Part shown: one piece after another, positions 14,300 through 18,316 of the stretch
Layout: every line of letters starts with the position of its first letter
Position numbering within the stretch: position 1 is the stretch's first letter
NCBI GenBank assembly: GCA_005879205.1
Contig: VBLD01000017.1
Span: forward strand, 1-18,316
Reading direction: 5' to 3'
Length of the DNA stretch: 18,316 nucleotides
Source of the DNA: Deltaproteobacteria bacterium
GTDB taxonomy: Bacteria > Desulfobacterota > Binatia > DP-6
Notes under the pieces: generated by a model
The model's input: the letters and a program-made list of their open reading frames with translations, nothing else
Told to the model about the DNA's origin: nothing
The model's database searches: none
Program-made: the position numbers and the translations under genes

Positions 14300-15364
14300 A
14301 TGGGCTACTCGGCAGGCAGTCGGTACGAGCAGCATCCGGTGCAACACTACGCGCGTGCGGTCCGGCAGCACCTGGAGCCGGCCGTGTTCGAGCCGGCGAC
14401 GGCTCGACTGGTGTGGCTGCCGGTGCACCTCGGGATCATCGGCGCGCTCGCCGCGTGGGTCGTGCGGGCCGCGCCGCCCTGGCCGATCGCCCTGCTCTGC
14501 GCCGTCGTGGCCGGCCACAGCTGGGGTTGCCTCGGCTTCCTCGCACACGAGGCGATGCACCACGCGCTCACCAAGAACCGCAAGCTGGAGAAGCTCGTGG
14601 GCTATTTCGGCTTCGGGATCTACGGCCTCTCTCCCACCCTCTGGAGCGCCTGGCACAATCAGGCGCATCACGGGAACACCGGCAAACCGGTGGCCGATCC
14701 CGACGGCTTCGGTCGTCTGGGCTTCTGGGAGAAGAACGCGGTCGTGCGCGCGCTCGAGAAGTTCTCGCCCGGCTCGGGTCACAAACGAAGCGCAGCGTTC
14801 CTCTTCGTCTGGTTCTCCCTGCACTCGTTCCTCGTGCTCGTGTTCCACAGCGAGCGGAACGACTACTACGCCCGCATCTCGCGACGGACGGTCTACACCG
14901 AGTCCCTGGCGATGCTGGCGTTCTGGGCCGGCGTCTTCGCGCTGGTCGGCCCGCGCAGCTTCGTCTTCATCTACGTCCTCCCCGTCCTCGTGGCGAACGC
15001 GATCGTGATGTCCTACATCGCGACCAACCACTTCTTGAATTCCCTCACCGAGGTGAACGACCCGCTCGCGAACACCCTCTCGGTCACGAGTCCACGCTGG
15101 CTCGAGAAGCTGCACCTGGAGTTCGGGTATCACGTCGAGCATCACCTGTTCCCGACGCTGAGCGGCCGCCACGCTCCGGCCGTACGCGAGGTACTGACCC
15201 GCCTCTACGGCGACCGCTACCTCAGCATGCCGCATACCCGGGCGCTGCGGCTCCTCTACGGCCGGCCGAAGCTCCATCATGGATACGATACGCTGGTCGA
15301 TCCGCGGACGATGGCCACCTATCGCACCCTGGCGCCCGGCGATCTGTCGATGTCCGCTGCGTAG
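14300..15364 (+). CDS. Membrane fatty-acid desaturase
   Basis: A 354-residue integral-membrane di-iron desaturase (FA_desaturase family). The three histidine boxes are all present: HEAMHH in the first half, WHNQAHH next, and HVEHHLFP near the C-terminus. Hydrophobic pairs flank them: LPVHLGIIGALAAWVV, LLCAVVAG, FLFVWFSLHSFLVLVF and FVFIYVLPVLVANAIVM. The enzyme should introduce a double bond into an acyl chain in the cytoplasmic membrane using O2 and an electron donor; chain position and acyl carrier are unknown. No redox partner (ferredoxin, rubredoxin or flavin reductase) is fused or adjacent. ATG 14300 follows GGGAGGA by a few bases; the frame is open upstream to 13994, but that part is antisense to tetR. 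The twin palindromes upstream indicate control by the divergent TetR protein. Confidence 0.95.
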   Translation: MGYSAGSRYEQHPVQHYARAVRQHLEPAVFEPATARLVWLPVHLGIIGALAAWVVRAAPPWPIALLCAVVAGHSWGCLGFLAHEAMHHALTKNRKLEKLVGYFGFGIYGLSPTLWSAWHNQAHHGNTGKPVADPDGFGRLGFWEKNAVVRALEKFSPGSGHKRSAAFLFVWFSLHSFLVLVFHSERNDYYARISRRTVYTESLAMLAFWAGVFALVGPRSFVFIYVLPVLVANAIVMSYIATNHFLNSLTEVNDPLANTLSVTSPRWLEKLHLEFGYHVEHHLFPTLSGRHAPAVREVLTRLYGDRYLSMPHTRALRLLYGRPKLHHGYDTLVDPRTMATYRTLAPGDLSMSAA

Positions 15365-15370
15365 AACGCG

Positions 15371-16237
15371 CTACAGCCGGATCCCAAAGTACTCGAAGAA
15401 GCGCTGGTTGTACTCCTGATCCGGCAGATCGTCGCCCATCGCCACCCAGGCCTCGTCGCTGATTCTGGGGCGACCCTGCGACATGCCGATTCCGTCCTTC
15501 CCGACCGGCCAGCGAAGCCGGTACTCCTCGTTCGTGATGGCCGCCAGGATCGTCTCCGCCACCTCGTCCGGCCGGGCGGGATCGCGGAACCCGGCCGCGA
15601 AGACCTTGCCGTTGCGGCGCATGATCGGCTGGTACGGCGACGTCTTGTCGTAGCGGGTTGCCGAGGCCGAGTTCTCGAAGATGCTCGTCATCACAACCCC
15701 CGGCTCCACGTTGACGACGCGGATGCCGAAGCGGCGCACCTCGTGGGCGAGCGCCTCGCCGGCGCACTCGAGCGCCCACTTCGAGGCGGAGTAGGCGATC
15801 TGGTTGGGGGTAGCCACGAGGCCGGCGATCGAGGTGACGTTCACGATCGCGCCCCGCCGCCGTTCCCGCATCGCCGGCAGCACCGCCTGGATGCAGCGGA
15901 TCGCGCCGAAGTAGTTGGTTTCGAACATCTGCCGGTGCTCGTCCTCCGGGGTGATCTCGAGGGGGCTCGCGCCGCCGATGCCCGCATTGTTGACGAGCAC
16001 GTCGACGGGACCATGCCCGGACACGGTCTCGAAGGCGCGGTTCACCGACGCCGTCGAGGTGACGTCCAACTCGATCACCTCGATCGTCAGGCCCGCGTCG
16101 GCCGCCGCAGCCCGCAGCGGACCCGCCTTGCCGGGATTCCGCATGCCCGCGAAGACGCAGTAGCCGTGGCGGGCGAGACGCACGCTGGCGGCGAACCCGA
16201 TCCCGGTGCTCGTCCCGGTGACGACTGCGATCTCCAT
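15371..16237 (-). CDS. Short-chain dehydrogenase/reductase (SDR)
   Basis: A 288-residue classical SDR. The cofactor motif TGTSTGIG is at residues 7-14, and NNAG at 83-86 follows LDVTS near 58. The catalytic set is Asn108, Ser136 (VTSIAG), Tyr149 and Lys153 (YSASK). EPGVV at about 178 is the usual post-catalytic motif. The substrate is not predictable; the ~35-residue C-terminal extension beyond the Rossmann core (KDGIGMSQGRPRISDEAW) is typical of the longer SDRs of this type. Oxidation of an alcohol or reduction of a ketone with NAD(P) is expected, in the cytoplasm. ATG 16237 is placed directly before the first strand, with GAGCGAGG upstream. It lies 32 bases downstream of the LLM oxidoreductase on the same strand, so the two are probably one operon and may act on the same metabolite. 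Confidence 0.93.
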   Translation of the reverse strand: MEIAVVTGTSTGIGFAASVRLARHGYCVFAGMRNPGKAGPLRAAAADAGLTIEVIELDVTSTASVNRAFETVSGHGPVDVLVNNAGIGGASPLEITPEDEHRQMFETNYFGAIRCIQAVLPAMRERRRGAIVNVTSIAGLVATPNQIAYSASKWALECAGEALAHEVRRFGIRVVNVEPGVVMTSIFENSASATRYDKTSPYQPIMRRNGKVFAAGFRDPARPDEVAETILAAITNEEYRLRWPVGKDGIGMSQGRPRISDEAWVAMGDDLPDQEYNQRFFEYFGIRL

Positions 16238-16269
16238 CCTCGCTCTCCCGTGACTGCGGTCCGCGGCGT

Positions 16270-17307
16270 TCAGCTCCAGCCCTGAAACGCGGCGGGGATC
16301 TTCCCGATGTCGGCGAGCAGCTCGCGCGCGAGCCCCTCCGGCGTGCCCTTCGGGAACGCCAGCGCGATGCGGTCGGACAGGCCACCGAAGCGCTCGCGGA
16401 TACGCGTCGCGAGCTGTTCGTACGGGGCGACGGCGGTGAAGGTCTCGACCATCTCGTCGGTCACGACGCCCGCCATCTCCTGCCACCTCCCTTGCTTGGA
16501 CAGGGCGTGCAGCTGCTCGGCCGCGGCGTCCCAGCCGTGGAGCGCAAGGACGCCCGAGTAGGTGCGGGTCGAGCCGTAGAAGGCGATCCGGTAGCGGGTC
16601 TCCTCGAAGCCCTTCCGCACCTCGTCGGCATTCTTGCCGGTGGCGATGAAGCCGCCGCCCCAGATCTCGAACCGTGCACGCGGCCGGCCCGACTTCTCGA
16701 GTCCCTTGCCGATCGCCGGGAGGCACACCTCCTCGAGGTAGCGGCGCGTGCAGAAGCCGTGGAGCCGGACGCCGTCGCAGAGCTCGCCCGAGAGGGCGAG
16801 CATGTAGGGCTGGACGGCGGCGATCGTCACCGGCACGAGCGGGAGCCCGGTCGGCGGCGGCGCGAACTCCGGCGTCATCAGCGTGAACTGGTAGAACCTG
16901 CCCTGGTAGCCGAGGGGCTCGTGGAACTCCCAGGAGCGCCAGATCGCCCGCAGCGCCTGCACGTACTCGCGCATGCGCGGCCCGGGCGAATCCCAGCGAA
17001 CGCTGAAGCGCCGCTCGTTGTGTCCCTTCACCTGGGTGCCGAGACCGAGCACGAACCGGCCTCGAGAGTTGCGCTGGAGGTCGAAGCAGAGGTTTGCGAC
17101 CACCATCGGACTTCTCGGAAAGGCGATCGCCACCGCGGTAGCGAGCCGGACCTTCTCGGTGGCGGTCGCCGCCACGGCGAGCGGGATGAACGGGTCGTTC
17201 TGGACCTCCGGGGCCATCAACCCGGCGAACCCCATCGCCTCGGCTCGTCGCGCCGCCTCCGGGATCGCGCGCCAGTCCGCGAGCGGGATGACGGTATCGA
17301 CCTTCAT
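16270..17307 (-). CDS. LLM-class flavin-dependent oxidoreductase (probably F420-dependent, TIGR03617-like)
   Basis: A 345-residue luciferase-like monooxygenase/reductase with a TIM-barrel fold. Family features are GFAGLMAPEVQNDPF, VRLATAVAIAFPRSPM, RGRFVLGLGTQVKGHNERRF, MREYVQALRAIW and DGVRLHGF. The pattern recalls the TIGR03617 group of F420-dependent enzymes known from mycobacteria, but F420 versus FMN cannot be proven from sequence here. A hydride-transfer redox step on a small molecule is expected, in the cytoplasm. The start ATG at 17307 is well placed; it overlaps the stop of a small upstream ORF. Downstream, an SDR gene follows after 32 bases. The pairing with an SDR is common for such enzymes and suggests a shared oxidation pathway. 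Confidence 0.92.
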   Translation of the reverse strand: MKVDTVIPLADWRAIPEAARRAEAMGFAGLMAPEVQNDPFIPLAVAATATEKVRLATAVAIAFPRSPMVVANLCFDLQRNSRGRFVLGLGTQVKGHNERRFSVRWDSPGPRMREYVQALRAIWRSWEFHEPLGYQGRFYQFTLMTPEFAPPPTGLPLVPVTIAAVQPYMLALSGELCDGVRLHGFCTRRYLEEVCLPAIGKGLEKSGRPRARFEIWGGGFIATGKNADEVRKGFEETRYRIAFYGSTRTYSGVLALHGWDAAAEQLHALSKQGRWQEMAGVVTDEMVETFTAVAPYEQLATRIRERFGGLSDRIALAFPKGTPEGLARELLADIGKIPAAFQGWS

Positions 17308-17384
17308 GGCGGTTCGAAGGCCAGCAGCAACGCAGCCGACACGGCCAGGCCGGCGGCCAGGAGACTGCCGGTGGAGGCGATCAT
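17304..17384 (-). CDS. Possible 26-residue hydrophobic peptide overlapping the LLM gene start
   Basis: ATG at 17384 opens a frame encoding MIASTGSLLAAGLAVSAALL then LAFEPP, whose TGA overlaps the LLM start (ATGA). The product is essentially one transmembrane segment. A TTG at 17402 would add six residues. No ribosome-binding site is seen. It could be a small membrane peptide, a translational leader coupling ribosomes to the LLM gene, or chance. Confidence 0.25.
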   Translation of the reverse strand: MIASTGSLLAAGLAVSAALLLAFEPP

Positions 17385-17634
17385 CCGGCGGGCTTCACTC
17401 AACGGCGGTTCGATAGCACGGCCGCCGACCCCCGGGCGAGGGGATTCATCGAGGGCGGGATGGGCCTCCGGGCGGGCACGGCCAGCGCGCCGTCCGTCGT
17501 GGCGACCTCATCCGTCGCCACGACGGCACGCGGAGCGCTCTCCTCACCTCAACCGGACCGTCGCGTTTCGCAGCTCACGACGAGCACGCTGCCACCATCC
17601 GCAGGTGGTGGTGCGTGCGCGCGAACGATGCTTC
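17385..17634. other. Non-coding stretch between the LLM and HU genes
   Basis: With the small ORF above, this makes up the 327 bases between the two minus-strand genes. Open frames here lack ribosome-binding sites and recognisable motifs. The visible structures are the 13-bp hairpin at 17494-17526 and a short stem CCACC/GGTGG at 17592-17608. A promoter for the LLM-SDR operon should lie here, but no clear -35/-10 pair is seen on the minus strand. Confidence 0.5.
17494..17526 (-). terminator. Perfect 13-bp hairpin downstream of the HU gene
   Basis: CCGTCGTGGCGAC and its exact reverse complement are separated by a 7-base loop. It lies about 110 bases past the HU stop in the HU transcript. There is no U-tract on either side, so it would be an atypical terminator, an mRNA-stabilising structure, or a protein-binding site. 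The strand is assigned from the HU transcript only. Confidence 0.45.
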
Positions 17635-18027
17635 CTAGACCATCTCCTTCAGCGCCCGAAGGGGACGGACCTTCACCACGTTCCGGGCCGGCTTCGCCTT
17701 GAACATCACCTCTTCCTTCGTGAACGGGTTGATGCCCATGCGGGCCTTGGTCGCCGGCTTGCGCTGGACGGTGATCCGCATCAGTCCCGCCAGCTTGAAG
17801 ACGCCGGGTCCCCCCTTCGACAGGTCGGCCCTGATGATCGAGCCGAGCACGTGGAGCATCCCCGCCACGTCCCGCCGACGAACGCCGACATGCTGAGCGA
17901 CGGTGTCGAACACCTCGCTCTTGCTTCGAGGCGCCTTGGCGGCCGCGATCTTGACCGGCTTCGTGAGGTCAAGCTTGGTGGCCGTCCGGCCGTTCAACGA
18001 AGCCTTCTTCGCTTTCCTCATCGCCAT
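17635..18027 (-). CDS. HU/IHF-family histone-like DNA-binding protein with basic N-terminal extension
   Basis: A 130-residue small basic protein. From about residue 35 it follows the HU fold: SKSEVFDTVAQHVGV as the first helix region, RRDVAGMLHVLGSII, GVFKLAGLMRITVQRKPA at the start of the DNA-binding arm, and MGINPFTKEEVMFKAKPARN through the arm, ending VRPLRALKEMV. The NPFT proline that intercalates DNA in HU/IHF is in place. The first ~33 residues are an added Lys/Ala/Arg-rich tail (MAMRKAKKASLNGRT), an unstructured basic extension that may add DNA or RNA contacts. ATG 18027 follows GGAGGGACA. It is divergent from the S1-domain gene and probably monocistronic. Nucleoid-associated. Confidence 0.92.
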   Translation of the reverse strand: MAMRKAKKASLNGRTATKLDLTKPVKIAAAKAPRSKSEVFDTVAQHVGVRRRDVAGMLHVLGSIIRADLSKGGPGVFKLAGLMRITVQRKPATKARMGINPFTKEEVMFKAKPARNVVKVRPLRALKEMV

Positions 18028-18096
18028 TGTCCCTCCGCCCGTTAGAGGCTCGTTTTTTCAGTCGCCATAACGAACACCGGCGCCGAATGCAAACGT

Positions 18097-18113
18097 CCGA
18101 TCGCATAGATCGG
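18097..18113. promoter_or_regulatory. Inverted repeat in the HU/S1 divergent region
   Basis: CCGATC-gcata-GATCGG has perfect 6-bp arms and lies about 33 bases upstream of the S1-domain start, in a 118-base divergent intergenic region. It could be an operator or a 5' UTR hairpin regulating the S1 gene. No confident promoter hexamers are seen. The T-run near 18052-18057 is close to the HU side. Confidence 0.3.
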
Positions 18114-18134
18114 GGTTCCCGGGTATGGAAGAAG

Positions 18135-18148
18135 AGGAGGAAGCGATG
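18135..18148 (+). promoter_or_regulatory. Ribosome-binding site that fixes the S1-domain gene start
   Basis: AGGAGG at 18135-18140, five bases, then ATG at 18146. An in-frame ATG at 18125 would turn this Shine-Dalgarno into a run of Glu codons, and no comparable signal precedes it, so 18146 is the better start. Confidence 0.7.
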
Positions 18149-18316
18149 CCGGGATCCGACGACGAGGACTTCGCCGCCCTCTTCGCGGCCAGCGAGGGAC
18201 GCACCCGTGAGCGGCGGGTGGCGGCGGGAGACGTCATCCGCGGGCGCGTGGTCGCGGTCGGCTCCACCGCGGCCTTCGTCGCCGTCGGCGGCAAGGCCGA
18301 GGCGACGATCGACCTC
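18146..18316 (+). CDS. S1-domain RNA-binding protein, 3' truncated by window end
   Basis: The first 57 residues are visible and the frame is open to the last base. The start MPGSDDEDFAALFAASEG is an acidic N-terminus. It is followed by RRVAAGDVIRGRVVAVGST, AAFVAVGGKAEATIDL, which is the opening of an S1 OB-fold (GDVIRGRV plus a VxxxGGKxEA strand). This is the pattern of ribosomal-protein-S1-like or stand-alone multi-S1 proteins that bind single-stranded RNA in the cytoplasm. The number of S1 repeats, and hence whether it is true ribosomal protein S1, cannot be told from this fragment. It is divergent from the HU gene. Confidence 0.85.
   Translation, partial: MPGSDDEDFAALFAASEGRTRERRVAAGDVIRGRVVAVGSTAAFVAVGGKAEATIDL

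Noticed and set aside
17460..17702. Plus-strand 80-codon open frame
   Set aside because: Ser/Pro/Ala-rich with no ribosome-binding site, spans the hairpin and overlaps the 3' end of the HU gene in antisense.
1..18316. CRISPR arrays, tRNA or rRNA genes, insertion sequences, integrases
   Set aside because: None seen: no regularly spaced repeats, no transposase or integrase motifs, no recognisable RNA genes.

Overview
The window is a strongly GC-rich bacterial chromosome segment with tight gene packing, short intergenic gaps and several 4-base start/stop overlaps. The gene content points to a free-living aerobic heterotroph: an extracytoplasmic Ig/PKD repeat protein, a flavin-dependent monooxygenase of the luciferase-like (probably F420-using) type, an MhpA-type aromatic hydroxylase, TetR regulators, a fatty-acid desaturase, an HU-type protein and an S1-domain protein. 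A soil or sediment lineage such as Binatota, Myxococcota or another former deltaproteobacterial group would fit. No rRNA or other marker is present, so this placement is a low-confidence inference.

Layout. 1-1612: 3' part of a large secreted-type repeat protein (+). 1609-3045: FAD/NAD(P) disulfide oxidoreductase (-), meeting the previous gene tail to tail in a shared CTAG. 3151-4440: acetyl-CoA hydrolase/4-hydroxybutyrate CoA-transferase-type protein (+). 4519-5541: SAM-dependent O-methyltransferase (+). 5577-6284: DUF2461 protein (-). 6430-7908: secreted alpha/beta hydrolase (+). 7980-8933: DUF5996 protein (+).

8937-13622 is the most interesting part. A self-contained catabolic-looking operon starts with a TetR gene whose promoter carries an obvious operator. 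It continues with a fumarylacetoacetate-hydrolase (FAH) domain fused in frame to a one-domain VOC extradiol-dioxygenase-like protein, then a LigF-like glutathione S-transferase, and a 3-(3-hydroxyphenyl)propionate-hydroxylase-like FAD monooxygenase that is broken by a frameshift. The last piece is a truncated gene start (possibly VOC family), which abuts a truncated thioredoxin-like gene start on the other strand. Together these look like an aromatic or aryl-ether degradation route (hydroxylate, cleave the ring, hydrolyse or hydrate the product, with a glutathione step). It appears to be decaying, or to be damaged by assembly, at its 3' end.

13571-15364: a TetR gene (-) is divergent from a membrane fatty-acid desaturase (+). 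Between them are two identical 11-bp palindromes spaced 15 bp apart, overlapping the desaturase promoter. This is a clear repressor/target module for lipid desaturation.

15371-17307: an SDR oxidoreductase and, upstream of it, an LLM flavin-dependent oxidoreductase, co-directional on the minus strand. A 26-codon hydrophobic ORF overlaps the LLM start. 17308-17634 has no convincing protein gene apart from that small ORF, but holds a perfect 13-bp hairpin. 17635-18027: HU-family protein with a basic N-terminal extension (-), divergent from an S1-domain RNA-binding protein (+) that runs off the end of the window.
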